From the NCBI GenBank assembly GCA_918807975.1, contig OU964922.1, positions 6,523,501 through 6,587,500 of the forward strand: a stretch of 64,000 nt of DNA, written 5' to 3'. The position numbers were made by a program, and so were the translations under genes. This DNA is from Aplidium turbinatum (lineage: Eukaryota; Chordata; Ascidiacea; Aplousobranchia; Polyclinidae). Under the pieces are notes generated by a model that saw nothing but the letters and a program-made list of their open reading frames with translations, was not told where the DNA came from and did not search any database. Each line of letters begins with the position of its first letter. The stretch's first letter is position 1. Shown piece by piece: positions 23,745-38,700 of this stretch.

Positions 23745-26700
23745 GTAAGTAGTCTGTTGTAAACTTGTGTCTATAAGCTTTAAGATAGTTTCTTTGGTTG
23801 CTTTCATTGTAAAATTTTACTCTAATTTGTGGACACAGACGCGTAATGATGTGTTTAGTAGATTGATGTGCTGCTCTAAGTGGCGATTTTGTTTTCCCTA
23901 CATTTGTAAGGTCCCCTCACACCACTATCTGTCTTATATGTTGCCCAGACTCTCATGCCGTGGCTTTGATCCTTTGGTCATATCACATTACTTTGCCCAG
24001 TGGTGTACGCAGAGGAGGCCATTGGGCCATGGCTTCCCTCCTCCCATTCACAAATGCTGATTTTTTTAGCGTTGTTGTGATTGTGTAGTGCAAACATGTT
24101 ATTGTTTAAAAGTGGTCTAGGGTGACAGGACGGTATAACTGCTCCTCGTACCTCTCAGGGTGGGCACGGCTGTTTAGGCGCCCACTCATTTCAATTTGTT
24201 TAATGTTTTTTGGCTATTTGAAAGGAAAATTTTGTAAATATTGCTGCATAATCTCGATATTCAATGGCATAAATCAATGGTTCCTAAAGTGGGCACCAGC
24301 GCCTCCCTGGGGGCGTTTGCAAATACGAAAGAGACGCTGTCTATAAACTGGGTGATTGGAGCCACTAATAGTAAATCGGAGCAGTTACACATACGAACAA
24401 CATGCCCAGTCATAAAGAGTAGAATTGACCTAAATTTTTATCTGCTTCCAAGATTTTCTGTTTTAGTACCAAATAGTTCAAAAATAAACCAGATTTCATC
24501 AGATTTTTGTCTGGTTCCAAGTTTTTCCCTTCGATAATATCATTTCAAACTACACAAATACATAAGAGTTCGATTTCAAGATATGATCCATTTAGAAATC
24601 CCTGGCTGGATAATCGACCCCGGCCGGAGGGGCCCACTGATTTTAGTTTGTTTAATTTTGTTCGCTGTTTAAAAGAGAAAACAGCTGCTACAAAAGCTCG
24701 CTAATGGATAGCTTAAATCATGCAAGATTGTATTTCTTGCTTTCCACACCTTCGGCTAGAGCCCCACCTCCATCTAGGGGCCCACGTATACTTAGTTTGT
24801 GCAGTATTTTTCGGATTGAAATTGTAAACATTTAAATTTTTTTTAAAGTTTAAACATATTGATACTAAAAGAAAGCATTATTGCCCCAAAATTGCTAAAA
24901 AAGTGACCAAAACAAGATTATATTTGAAAAATTTTCCGGAGAGAAAGCGCCCGGCCCCCATACCCTTATAGTACTTGCTTGGCTTTTTCGGACATTACGT
25001 TTTGCATTGTTCACTTGTTTTTAAATTTTGCTTTGTTAAAACTTTGGTTTTTTTCCAGATCCTTCATTGTCGGCATTTTTACTTTTTATTCTGAAAAATA
25101 TTAGAGTATGGTTGTTTAGTTTACTGGTAGCTGAAATTATGCATGTAAATTTTTTTCTTTACACCGAAAGAATTTGCGGCCATAACGTATGCAACCATAA
25201 CGTAAGCGTATATAACCAAACGCTTTCTTGTCCTATTTTCAAGAGTCATCACTAAACATAGGGGCCCACTAGTAGATTTCGGGGGGAGCGCGAGATGGTC
25301 CTCACACGGCCCTGAATCGACCCATTCTGCGATATTTCCGTACATGGAATTCTTGAAAAAGAACTGATAACTTTGCAAAGAGATTTTGAACTCGAACCGA
25401 AGTTCTATATTATATAAATCGTTCTGGTTGCAGAACAAAATCAAAGAAAAATACCTTCACGTGTGGAATAGAATCAAACTTTTTATCATTGTTTTTACCA
25501 GCTCATACTTGGTAGAGCGTACTTTCAGTGTCGTAACCTCGCTTTTAAATAACAAAAGAAACGGTCTTGACATAGTTAGACGCGGAGACTTAAGATTGTT
25601 CCTATCCAAATTGAAACTCGATATCAAAAAGTTGATGGCATTCCACCAGCCTTATCCGTCTCATTACAATCGGACTGTTGTGATGAATGGAAAATAACGT
25701 TGCTTTTGCTTTATTTTTGTCGAAGGGGCTTTTGATACTCTATTCATTAAAAAAAGTTTGGAAAATACTGGCTTAAATCAAGCAATGCATTATGATCATA
25801 TTCATGTTTATTTTCGTTGTTGATTAAGCAGATGAGTTTAAGCAATGTCATCCTGTTCGTCGTTACTATGTCTGTCTTTATATGGATTTTCAATATTGCA
25901 TTTTTCTAACACATAACCGGAACCATAATCGTTTGAAAATATATTTCATATTTAGCCTACTATTGATAGCAAGAACAGTACTTTTGCTATTTTAATTTTG
26001 TTTGGTTTTGCAAGAATTAACTTTAGGAAAATAATAATCTGAATGTACTAACCATAACTTGTTTTGATGTTGGTTGGCTACTCAGATGATTGTTATTGCG
26101 GAGAAAAAGATGACATTTCTACGTCTCCTTGCAACTTTCCCTTCAATTACAAAAATGAAAATTACAAAAATTGCACAACTGCGGGTGATGCCGCTGCTCC
26201 GTGGTGTTCCTTTCGCGCAAAACATGAGACTGGTCAATGGGGTAATTGCGCAAAGTGTGCAGGTAAATATATTTAACAACACCAAAATTGTGTCACTCGT
26301 CGCACATTGAAAAGTCTTGGAGAGACTTCGAGTGGATGTTTACCGTGTTGTATAAAGGTAGGAGCAATGGATTACTTCCTTGCCTTCTCATCCACTAGAT
26401 CGAAATCTTCCATCATCATGCATGAAAATGGAAGATCATGAACTTTAACGTTGACGAAACGCAATGATTTTAGTTCAGGAAATATTATCTGGAATTACAG
26501 CCTGTATAGGTTGTTGGCAGTATTTAGTGCCATAAACCAAACACACCAGAAATATTTTTGACTATTGAACAATAAAAGGAAAAAATCCACGAGTTTATTG
26601 ATAAGAACTTAAGATTTCAATCAGTTTTTGTGGCAAAAAAATAAAACATAGTTTTGAAATTCCAAACTTTATGTAAATCACTTTTATTGTAGGCGTAAAA

Positions 26701-29700
26701 CAAACGTGTTCAGACGACAATCCATGTCTACACCAAGGAACTTGTATGGAGTACAAAAATTGTATTGCAAAGAACCCCACGTGCACTTGTCGGAACCGTT
26801 ATACTGGGATCCATTGTGAAACATGTGAGTGATCAATTGTATGAGACTGGTGTACATGACATTATTGTTTAGTTTTTCATCAATGTTTTACTTCTGTTTA
26901 GATGAGTGTTTGACATCAATGATTTCAATCTCATTTGAATATGTTGATTTCAAAATGCCTTTTAATTTGCATATTGTATTAGAATATTAGATGGTACTGT
27001 TACAGTCAAAGACAAAATTTGTAGCTTAGCGTTTCACATAGTATAGCTTATAGTAGAAATTTAGTACAATTAAAAACAAATTAACCTCAATACAACTGAT
27101 TTATCTATTTGTGATCTATGATTGCCATTTTGAACTTCGGTTAAAGTAACTTCTAAGATGCCAGCTGCCGAAAGATAAAATGATTTTATCCTAAAAACTC
27201 GAACAATCTAAGTATTTCAGTAAATTGCTATCAATTAATAGTTGAGATCAATCATGCCAAAAACGGCTCGTCTATAAGGACTGCAGAGGATGCAGTCCCC
27301 TCTCTCCTTAATTGTTTTTGTAGAAGAAAACATTTAAAGTTTTATTCTACTTAAAACAATTAGTTGTCTTGCTCTTAATATGTTTTCTTTTTTTACTATT
27401 CGAAAATGCGTTGTTTCCATGATAACGTGGTCTACATTGCATCGCAGCCCCTCAGAATGAGGTTTGTTTAATTATTTTATGTGACATTACTTGAATAAAG
27501 CAAGACATTGTCTAGCAATGGAATGAAATTTTATAGTTGGTGGGCTGCAAGTCCAACAGCCCCACCTGTAAATCGTAATGAAAAAAACAATTGCGTTGTT
27601 TCTGATTGAACAATAGAGAAATTACTAAGAGACTGAAGCGAATGCTGAATCTTATAAAAAGCGAATGTTTTCTGAAAGTTGGTTGATCAATCAAAAGCCT
27701 CATGTAATGAAACGCAATGATGGCATCTCTTTTTCTGCTGTCTACAAAAAACTATTGTAAGTGCTTATTTAACGTTCTTTAAATTGGTTTCATGCTGATT
27801 GTAAACTGTGCAGTAGTGCTTACACAAGTCGATTCATCTTGACTCATACCGTTCATTCTCTTCTCTGCCGTTATTTAAGTTTCTTGTTGATCGTTACCAT
27901 TTATACCCCCTTTTTTCTAGGTCAAAATTTGCGCGCGATATTTTTTTGTCTAGAAGTTGAATTTTCATTTTGCATGTTTAATTGATTTCAGCAATATGTC
28001 CTGTGCTTTGCTATGCTAGACAGATAGTCAATACCTGGTCAAGCTCCCTGAAGAAGTCAGTCGTGTCTGATTGACGAAACGTCTGAATAAAAGCAGATTG
28101 TCATTTTATACATCTTGTCATAGTTTAGCTTGATTTGCACCAGCAGAACGCATCATGTTATTTAAGTTCTTGTATATCTTCAAAACTCTACTAAGATCAT
28201 CATCGGCCAATAAATATGTAGAAGCAAGACTACAGCCCGTCCATTAACTTACAAAAGATCGCGATCCGCCATTGAATTGTGTGATAAATTAGCTTCATCT
28301 TTGTAGCTAGAAGATTTCATTGCTTTGAACTAATTGATAGTATGTTTCCAATAAGGAGCTGATGTAGCATCGTCATAATCACACAGGCCTATCAGTTAGG
28401 AATACTGTTAAAATTATTTCAAAAGCAAACGTCATTAACCTGCTAAAGGGCGTATTACAACTATACTCGTTCGAGCCAGTTGCCTTCACTGTGAACAACA
28501 CAATTAAAGTAGTTTTCATTACTGTGGCCTTTCATGAAGCATTAACTTTCGCCTCACCTTCTTCGGCTTTGTCCAGACGGCAATTTCATCACATGTGAAG
28601 AAACCGAGGGACATTGTGTCCGATGACAATTGCAGTCTGACAGACATAAGCAGTAATAATGCGATTACATAAGAAAACAATAGCCCAGCAGTGACTTCTC
28701 CGGAATAGTCAAGACGACAAAATGAAGCAAGGATAACAAATCAAAAGTTAATTGCACTTATGTCAGGGGACTTTCCAATACTCTAGAACAGTGGTTCTCA
28801 TCTGAGGTGTCGCGGAATGAAATGAATGAAATTTAATGAAATTTTCATGCACGATTGTTTTTGTTGCATTATTGAGGGCAAACTTCGTCATACTGTGTAT
28901 GATGCTTCATATTCGCAAATTCTTCTTAGCGTGGCACCCTTTTATTGCCGTGGTTTTATGATATCACATTTGATGTTTGTACTAGTTATGCTGATTGCCG
29001 GTTGTAATGCAGGAACTGAATAAATGACAAATGCTGTAGCTACATGGAAAGGTTTTTACTCATTTTTTCTGCTCAGGGAAAAGCCTTATATCAAGTTTCA
29101 CACTGACTTTGAAACAAATAAGCTTTAGTTTTGTTTGAAAGTGCTGCTTCAAAGTGGCATTCAATTTCCAAGTCAAATCGTTGAGTTACTATTATTATTA
29201 ATTACCTTTTTCAAGGACACAACAAGGGAACTTTTCGATTTTCCTCCAAACCGCATTACAGCTGAAAGTCAAACAGAATAGCTATTAGCTATGAATACCA
29301 TTTTTAAAGTCTTTGTTATGAAATGATTAAGGCTTGTTACAACAACTTGCTGCATTTTAGTGAGAGATCGTTGGTCTGCCACAAGATGCCACAAATCTTT
29401 CTCTCTTCTGTAGGGTGCCGTATGCGCAAAAAGGGTTAAGAACATTGCTCTAGAAAGTAATAAAGGGACTAAAAAAACTGCAGGTCGCCAAATTAATACC
29501 ACACAATAACGCAAATTGTGAAAAATTAATTTCACAATTAACGAACCAACGATGCAAAACAATCGCCAAACTGAGAATGCAATAAATTTGTGATTAACAT
29601 CAAACGACCAAGCGATATCTGATGCAAGCTGGTGACTTTTAATAGTTTAAAGATTCGTTTGGATAATTGCATTGATGCTGTAAAAAAAAGGAAAGAAACT

Positions 29701-32700
29701 CATTTATTTGTTGCCCCCGTGGCGTTGATTCAGCACCACTCACTTTAAATTTGCTGGCACTCCTTATCCACTGACTCTATTATAAATTCAGCATCTTTCC
29801 ATTTTTCCTAAATATTATCGAATTTTGATAACGATAAAAAGTACACAGTAAAAACAAGATTAAAGAAACAATAGTCTCGTTAATATCAATTTAACATTTA
29901 TTTTACTTAAGACAAAACAAATTCAATTACAATCGTCATTTTCAGGTGATGTTGAACCGTGTTTATCCGATCCATGTCAATATGGTGGAACTTGTACGGC
30001 GTTGGAAGATTGTGTCGACAACTATACATGTGATTGTCCGGATGGTTACAGTGGAAAAGATTGTAAAACATGTAAGTCAGTGGATTCCACCGGTTGGCAC
30101 GAACCATTTCAAAAGAATACTGAAGTTTGCCGAATCGGTTCCTTGCCTACATTCTCGAGTGGGCCTAAGATAATCAACGTAGGCAGGATTGCCAGATGTC
30201 ATTAATTTAAGCAAAAAAGGCTTTTATGAATACAGCAAGGTTAAAAATATTTTACAAATACTAGTAGACGAACCAATTGCTAACTAGATTGAATCCCACC
30301 ACGGATGTAAGTAATAGCAATCATGTTTTTTGCGCCCATTGCAACGTCATAAAGTACACTGCAATATAACCGTCAACAAGAAGCAACGAAGTAACATACT
30401 AGTCTTTGAGTCATCTGCTCCCTTTATTTTGGCTTGTTATTAAGTGTCTTCGAAAAGATACAGCCGTGTGTTCAGGAGCGGTGTCGAACCCACGTCCTTT
30501 CTAACGTCGCGCAAACGTTCTCACCACTCGGCCACGTAACTGACAAGTGATAAACTAAACAGCACTGATCTGCATGAAAACATTCTCATCTTTGTCAGCA
30601 AGGTTTATTGGCTCATTGTATGTACGTTGATTTAAAAAAATTATACTTTTTCACATCCCATAGAATAACAGATAGAAAAAAGATAGCCTATTTCTCATTT
30701 TGTATCATTAGAAGGGCCGCAAAAGTCAATAAAGTTAAAAATTTTGATGGACCTCGTCTATCCACGAGGTCTAAGTGCTGATAAAGTTGTTTTCAGCACT
30801 TAGGGGACTGTTTCTAAGAAGTTTATAGGTCAAAATAAATTAAATTGACAATAAAGTCAAAAAAAATTGAAATTATGGCTTTTGACAAATTTTTTTGTTT
30901 TTCTTGAGAGTAATTTTGTCAAAATCCTCGTGGAAGCATTGTACATCAGGAACTGCGACGCATTTAAACCATATTAACCCATAAAAGCAAGAAATATGTC
31001 ATAATGCCCACGGATCAGCAGTAACTCTTATCGCAAATTGTCCATTTTTATTCATTGTTACGTATTTAAAAATTTTTTATACAACACTCCCTCTTCACAA
31101 ACGTGGTCTTTTCGAAGATCAATAATTTGGATTTTAGAAATAGCCTACTGACATTCTGTAGCACAAAAATGCCAGAGCAAGCTAAGTCATCTTCACCAAA
31201 AGTTAGATAGATTTGTAAAGATTTTCCTATCGCCAAAAAACACGACGCACTTTTTATAATCCATAAAACACCTTGACTTTTCAACAAAATATTACGTTTG
31301 GGTCTGACATCGACAAAATATTATTGTTAGGTAACTCGTATCAATGAAAGGAAGAAGTGTGCCCTCTACAAATAACCAATTTCGTTAGGTTAAAAGAAAT
31401 TCAAAATTTGATAAAAAAAAATTAAGTCAAAAAAAAAATTTTTAGGTCAAAATAAAAAGGCCCTAATCATTAGCCTACATATTCTTTGTTGAAACACTGT
31501 ACCTAATGTGTTACTTTCATTTTAGTAACAGTCATCTAGCACAGTGGTTTTCAACCATTTTGAATCAAGCCTCACTTTTGTCTTCATACAATTTCAGACT
31601 CCACTAGAACCACTATATGTTTTAAAAGCAATTGCTTTGTCAAGTCAGTGCATTTTTACAATGTGATATGATTTGCAAATGCAACTTTTATTGAAATTTA
31701 TTGTTATGGTACTCAATAATATTGTTAATGAGAGCTTTTCGCTTGATATAGATTACACATAATTTATTTCATTCGAAGTTCCAGTTTAATCAGTTTCAGT
31801 CACGTTTGGTGATTTCTGTTTGATTTCTCTCAGAATGCAGCAAATCCGCAAAAACACTAAACCCATGCTCGACTAAGTAAAATGACGGAAGATTTATCTA
31901 TTTTTGCCTAAGTACTTGAGCGAGAGTATTTTTCATGCAAGGATTCAGGTAGCGTTAGCAGCACGAGGTAAAACATAACTCTCTATTTTTAGGAAAAGCA
32001 TTGACCTGCAATTAGAAAGTAAGGCACAACAGTAGCAAAGTTTTTTTTTTTCTTTTTAAGAACGTTACCTACTTAGTGTAATAGGTTTGTTACGCAATAA
32101 GATGACAAACGTTGTGCGAAAAAAATCAGGAAATATGCTAGTAAACAAGTGATCAAACTTTATATTTCCACCAATTAATTTGACAACGAACAAGTGCATC
32201 AACTTTCATTTTGTATTTCCAGTCAATTTGAAATCAAATGCTATGATAGTGAAAATTGCTCAAGTCAAGAAATTGGTTCATTTAGTCTTAAACCTTGATG
32301 CCCCACCAAAATTTTGCTACGTTCCACCGGTGGAGCGCACGCCCACGATGAAAAGCACCGTTCTAACAAGACAATAAAACTTATTACCACATCAATTGTT
32401 ATATACAACTCACATGTATCCATGTCTACTGAAGCAAGATAGAATACTGAATAGTTCGACAAGATAGAATTCAGAATACTGAAGCGTTTGGCTGTTTATC
32501 AGAATAATTATCGTTTCTAACACTAGTTGCAACGTTCATCTGATGAAAGTGAAAGCAATAGCAGAAACAAACAAGTTAATTCAATGCTTCATTGACATTT
32601 TGCGCACCTTGACAATACGCACCTTTAGAGCGAATAACATAAAAAACAAAATTTATATACAGAACTATGCAAGTATTTTAAAAACTCAATCTAAACGTAA

Positions 32701-35700
32701 ACAAACGCTTAAAGTGACGCAACTCAAAGCATAGTGTTATTTTGTTACAAACTGTTGTTGCAATTGAAAATATCAAAATCCAAAACATGTTATCTTGGAT
32801 AAAAAATGGTAGTGTCAAAATTTAAATTATGCACAAACTGCTAGTTCAAGTCTTAAAGCGTAGTGTCAAACAGTATTCACTTACTTCACAATGTAGATTT
32901 TAACGCCCTGTTTTAACCTGATGCTGCGAGTTCACTGTGGTAATAGCGAATTGCACTAGCTTTCGAATCACTTATCCTTACAGATATATTGTAACTGTAA
33001 AGTGCCCATTCAATAATATTACTGTACATTAAATCATAAATGTATGCACATTATAGATAAACAAAATATATTTTGTTTCTCATAAACATTTATTATTAAT
33101 GATGTCAGTTTTCAAACAAACAACTCTTGGTTTTTCTTTTTCAACATCAATTATTATGTTTTAGTACTGTCAGACCGAATACCATAGAAAATAAATGCAT
33201 GAATAATGAGCTTCTAAAAGAACTTAATTTTAAACAATTACCATACTTGTAGAAAAATCCAGCCGTTTGCCTAGGCTCTGCAGGTCCTTGTCAACAAGTT
33301 TGAAAGTTTTCCCTTGTTGAAATCTTATAGCATTTAATTTAGTATATCAATAAAGTACTGCTTATAGACAATTGTGTTTGAAGTTTTCTTTACAAAATCA
33401 GATGTATCGATTTCACTCTTTAAAAAAAATGCCTAAGAAACTTTGTCTTGAAGGCTTCTACTCAATCGGTTATTGAAGGAAATGTTTTAAAAACCTCAAT
33501 ATTACGTTTACTGTTCTTTAATATCAAATTGTTTCTGTCCACTGACAAATAACACAATCTCAATCATTAAAATAATCATTAAATCATAAGCACTGACTTC
33601 AGCTACCCACTAGTGCAAAGTGAATAAACAGGTCTTTGTGAATAAACATGTTTATTTTATGTTAACTGAACTGTAATATGAAATTACGATTGTGGACTGT
33701 ACAGTGACACTATTGCAGTTTGAAGGATATATCCTTAACCATTACAGGTACCAGACGACCATGTGATCCATCACCTTGTCAAAATGGAGGGTTGTGTGAT
33801 CCTGCTAGTGAATGCTCTAATGACTACAACTGCACGTGTCTCGGTCGTTTCAAGGGAAAGAATTGCAGCGAATGTAAGAAAATCAAAGTAGACCCAGGAT
33901 ATATGGTTGCTGAGCATTCAACGTGTAATTCAAGGCAATGGAATTGTCCAATTTGTGACATGCGACAATCATCATCGAAATCAAAGAATTAAATTGCTTG
34001 AATATACATGCGGATGCTACTAAAAGATATAATGAATTTATCGTCAAAGAAGTCGAATAATATAATCTAAGTGTTTAGAAAAGTAAATACGATGTACTCA
34101 TATCTAAAATCAGCTGTGCTTGTTTCTTTAACTAGAACACTTTCTGGCATTAAATTAATTGAAAATGAGTTTTCAAAAAAGCGTTCGTATACTTTTATGT
34201 GCATGAATAGTATAGCCATAGACAATCATCAATAAAACTGTTTAAAATATCGTCAACAACGGAAAACAAATATGAAAATAGGAAATGCAGTAAGTATGCA
34301 ACTAAATTTAAACAATGAGTATCAGCCAATGTAAAGTAATATACGCCAGTGACCAGTTGTTTTGACTTATAACATCTTAAAAATACAGTTCAACAAATGC
34401 ATTTCATCGATACAAAAAAGAAACAAATCAAATTATTTCAAAAGATTACTTTTAATTTCAAAAAAACACAAATGCATTCCTACGAGTTTCCAAAACTTTA
34501 ATTAAGAGCAACTTAATAAAAAGTTGATGGGATATTAATCACAAGTTCAGTTTGTAGGAACTTGATCATACTGCTTGAGAGATAACAGTCTGTGTAAACA
34601 TGTGTTCCAGGTGTTGCACAACCGTGTTCTCCCGATCCATGTCGACATGGTGGAAGTTGTATGCCGTTTGAAGATTGTGTCAACGACTATACATGTTCTT
34701 GTCCGAATCGTTACAGTGGCAAAGATTGTCAAACATGTAAGTGATGAATTAACAACACTGGCTTGCCTGTTTTGTTTGTTTCTTTGCCATCAAAACTTTT
34801 ACCCTACATAAAAGATTTGTTCTTAACCCATTAAACGTCGCACCTACTCCAAGAAGTTAATTTTTTTTAATTTTCTGATATGTTAGTAGCACCCTTCCAG
34901 TTTCGATGTTTAGTAAAAAAAAAATTGAAAATTTTTTGTTTGTTTATACAAGATCTGAGGCGTTGCGGAAACGCAACGTCAGCGGTTAAGCGAGAAAATT
35001 TTTTTTAATTGTTTGACTAATCGAGTGAGCCTCCTTTCCCTTTGCGTCTTCTCCGTCTCTCTTTTGACTGTTTTCTTTTTTTTCCTTTGAACATATAATA
35101 ATCTAAGACCATATTTTAGTCAAGTGCGAAAACATAGTTTTCTATTCACATTTGCAAACAACGAAATCATGTGGCATAAAAACATACGAGTAATAAAAGT
35201 ACACGAAAAATGCACTGAATAAAACACAATGTCCTTGAACACATCTACTTTGGATTATTGCCTGTTTTTGTGGTACAATTCATTGCAATGATGATGAAGA
35301 GGAAGGTCACACATCCCACAAAGAAAACGCGTTTGGCTGTGACACTGTCAGCAACGACGTCTTTTATTGCAGGGAATAGTTTTTAGAATGTGGTGCGATG
35401 TAGAATTGCTTGGTCGGCTGTATTCAAAAGCAAAAACACTTGGGCGGCCAGTGGCAGAGATTGCAAAGCGTTTGGAGTTCAAAACATACTTGCATGTGTA
35501 TTGTCAAGTTACGCTTTTTGTTATTTCTGCAATAATACTAACAAAAATAAACTAAGGTTTGTTGTACTGTTTTTTCACGATGCTCATAGTTTGGTAACAT
35601 GTGGTTGTGTGGCCTAATCTATCGTAAGTGTGTGAGTGTATCGATTTCATTCTTTAAAAAAAAATGCCCGAGAAACTTTGTCTTGAAGGCTTCTATTCAA

Positions 35701-38700
35701 TCGGTTGTTGAAGGAAATGTTTTAAAAACCTCAATATTACGTTTACTGTTCTTTAATATCAAATTGTTTCTGTCCACTGACAAATAACACAATCTCAATC
35801 ATTAAAATAATCATTAAATCATAAGCACTGACTTCAGCTACCCATTAGTGCAAAGTGAATAAACAGGTCTTTGTGAATAAACATGTTTATTTTATGTTAA
35901 CTGAACTGTAATATGAAATTACTATTGTGGACTGTACAGTGACACTGTTGCAGTTTGAAGGATATATTCTTAACCATTACAGGTACCAGACGACCATGTG
36001 ATCCATCACCTTGTCAAAATGGCGGGTCGTGCGATCCTGCTAGTGAATGCTCCAATGACTACAACTGCACGTGTCTCGGTCGTTTCAAGGGAAAGAATTG
36101 CAGCGAATGTAAGAAAATCAAAGTAGGCCTAAGATATGGTTGCTGAGCATTCAACGTGTAATTCAAGGCAATGGAATTGTCCAATTTGTGACATGCGACA
36201 ATCATCATCGAAATCAAAGAATTAAATTGCTTGAATATACATGCGGATGCTACTAAAAGATATAATGAATTTATCGTCAAAGAAGTCGAATAATATAATC
36301 TAAGTGTTTAGAAAAGTAAATACGATGTACTCATATCTAAAATCTCAGCTGTGCTTGTTTCTTTAACTAGAACACTTTCTGGCATAAAATTAATTGAAAA
36401 TGAGTTTTCAAAAAAGCGTTCGTATACTTTTATGTGCATGAATAGTATAGCCATAGACAATCATCAATAAAACTGTTTAAAACATCGTCAACAATGGAAA
36501 ACAAATATAAAAGTCATAGACAGACAATCGATAACAACTTAATAACATTGAATTGCATAATTCAAAATTAATACAGAAATGAAATAGATACATAATTTTG
36601 AACGTTTTTGAATTAAGATATTTTCCTGAAGAGGGCAGAAAGTTTTGCCGAAAACGTTCGAAATTATGTATCTATTTCATTTCTGTATTAATTTTGAATT
36701 ATGCAATTCAATGTTATTAAGTTGTTATCGATTGTCTGTCTATGGTTTTTAAAAAGTACCTCTCTACCAAAGCTAAATATAAAAGTAGGAAATGTAGTAA
36801 GTATGCGACTAAATTTAAACAATGAGTATCAGCCAATGTAAACTATTATACGCCAGTGACCAGTTGTTTTGACTTATATCATCTTAAAAATACACTTCAA
36901 CAAATGCATTTCATGCGATACAAAAAAGAAACAAATCAAATTATTTCACAAGATTACTTTTAATTTCAAAACAACACAAATGCATTCCTACGAGTTTCCA
37001 AAGCTTTAATTAAGAGCAACTTAATAAAAAGTTGATGGGATATTAATCACAAGTTCAGTTTGTAGGAACTTGATCATACTGCTTGAGAGATAACAGTCTG
37101 TGTACACATGTGTTCCAGGTGTTGCACAACCCTGTTCTTCCGGTCCATGTCAACATGGTGGAACTTGTACGCCGTCTGAAAACTGTATCAACGACTATAC
37201 ATGTTCTTGTATGAATAGTTACAGTGGCAAAGATTGTCAAACATGTAAGTGATGAACTAAACAACATTGGCTGCCTGTTTTGTTTGTTTCTTTGCCATCA
37301 AAATTTTTGCTCTACGTAAAAGATTTGTTCTTAACCCATTAAACGCCGCACCTATTTCTAGAAGTTCTTTTTTTTAATTTTCTGATATGTTAGTAGCACC
37401 CTTCCAGTTTCGATATTTAGTAAAAAAAATTGAAATTTTTTTGTTTTTTTATACAAGATCTGAGGCGTTGCAGGAACGCAACGTCAGCGGTTAAGCGATA
37501 ATTTTTTTTTAATTGTTTGACTAATCGAGTGTTAAGACTCCTTTCCCTTTGCGTCTTCTCCGTCTCTCTTTTGACTGTTTCCTTTTTTCCTCTGAACATA
37601 TAAAAATCTAAGACCATGTTTTAGTCAAGTGCCAAAACATAGTTTTCTATTCACAATTGCAAACAACGAAATCATGTGGCATAAAAGCATACGAGTAATA
37701 AAAGTACACAAAAATGCATTTAATATAACACAATGTCCTTGAACACATCTACTTTGGATTATTGCCTGTTTTTGTGGTGCAATTCATTGCAATGATGATG
37801 AAAAGAAACGTCTCACATCCCACAAAGAAAACGCGTTTGGCTGTGACACTGTCTGCAACGACGTCTTTTATTGCAGGGAATAGTTTTTAGAAAGTGGTGC
37901 GATATAGAATTACTTGGTCGACTATATTCAAGAGCAAAAACACTTGGGCATCCAGTGGCAGAGATTGCAAAGCGTTTGGAGTTCAAAAGTTTCACAGTCA
38001 CTTGTCGTCGAAACTCTAGTAGCGAGACTTTCTTGTGATGTTGAACATCAAGCCATAATTTCCACGCATTTACCATACAGACATCAACATAGTTAGAAAA
38101 TATTGGCCACCACCACTTTTTACCTCTAATGCGAATGCAATAGTTTGATACCATGTTGTCAGCCAGATCGATACCTCCCATGTACTTATTAGATTGTGAA
38201 AGCATGTTAGGTTGGCTAACTTGAATCTTCTTCTTTTCTGCTGCAGCGAGACACACTGCTGACTGGGTCAACTGCTAGCAAATTCGATCCCACTGTCACG
38301 GCTTTATTATCGTTCTACCTAGTAATGCAAACTTGATTGTTCTCTTCGAAACATGACTCGTAGGCTACCATCTTCTTTCTTTTTTACCAACAACTTTTTT
38401 ATCTGCCAGAGGACAATGCCCAGTGCGATTTTCTCGCATTGTACCACAAGTGTAGTATCCAACGTCGTTTAGGTAAGATAATAGATCAAAGGAAGTAAAA
38501 AAGTTGTCAAAGTAAACAGCGTGGTATTCTTTACTCAAAATTTGCAGCAGGTCAACAACAACGTTTCCACCCAGTCCAAGAGAGCTCTCAAAAGTTTTCT
38601 CTTTGTTTTATTTCCCAGCATATAGATCAAAAGCATACACATACCCATCGGACGATGCAAGCGTCCATGCTTTATATCCGAACCTTATATGCTTCCCTCG

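Larger units (their letters stand above)
26825..29945 (+). other. Intron 3
   Basis: 3.1 kb carrying a Penelope-like tail (27595-28153) and a non-autonomous hAT (28789-29447). Confidence 0.8.
30072..33747 (+). other. Intron 4
   Basis: 3.7 kb containing a minus-strand SINE (30438-30546), a hAT-like end at 31542, and the start of duplicated unit 1 (from about 33403). No extra EGF exon was seen. Confidence 0.7.
33403..35636 (+). repeat. Tandem segmental duplication, unit 1 (EGF exons B and C)
   Basis: 2.23 kb that aligns with 35637 onward, exon and intron alike, from GTATCGATTTCA to ATCGTAAGTGTGTGA. It holds exons 5 and 6 plus the 3' tail of a piggyBac copy. The piggyBac piece runs from a terminal TTAACCCATTAAACG near 34822 to about 35485. 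Confidence 0.92.

Noticed and set aside
26074-26310. Alternative frames overlapping exon 2
   Set aside because: Only one frame gives the full FN2 cysteine spacing and joins both neighbours in phase.
32180-32377. Candidate extra EGF-like exon in intron 4
   Set aside because: Few cysteines, wrong spacing, no GG(T/S)C core and no matching splice sites.
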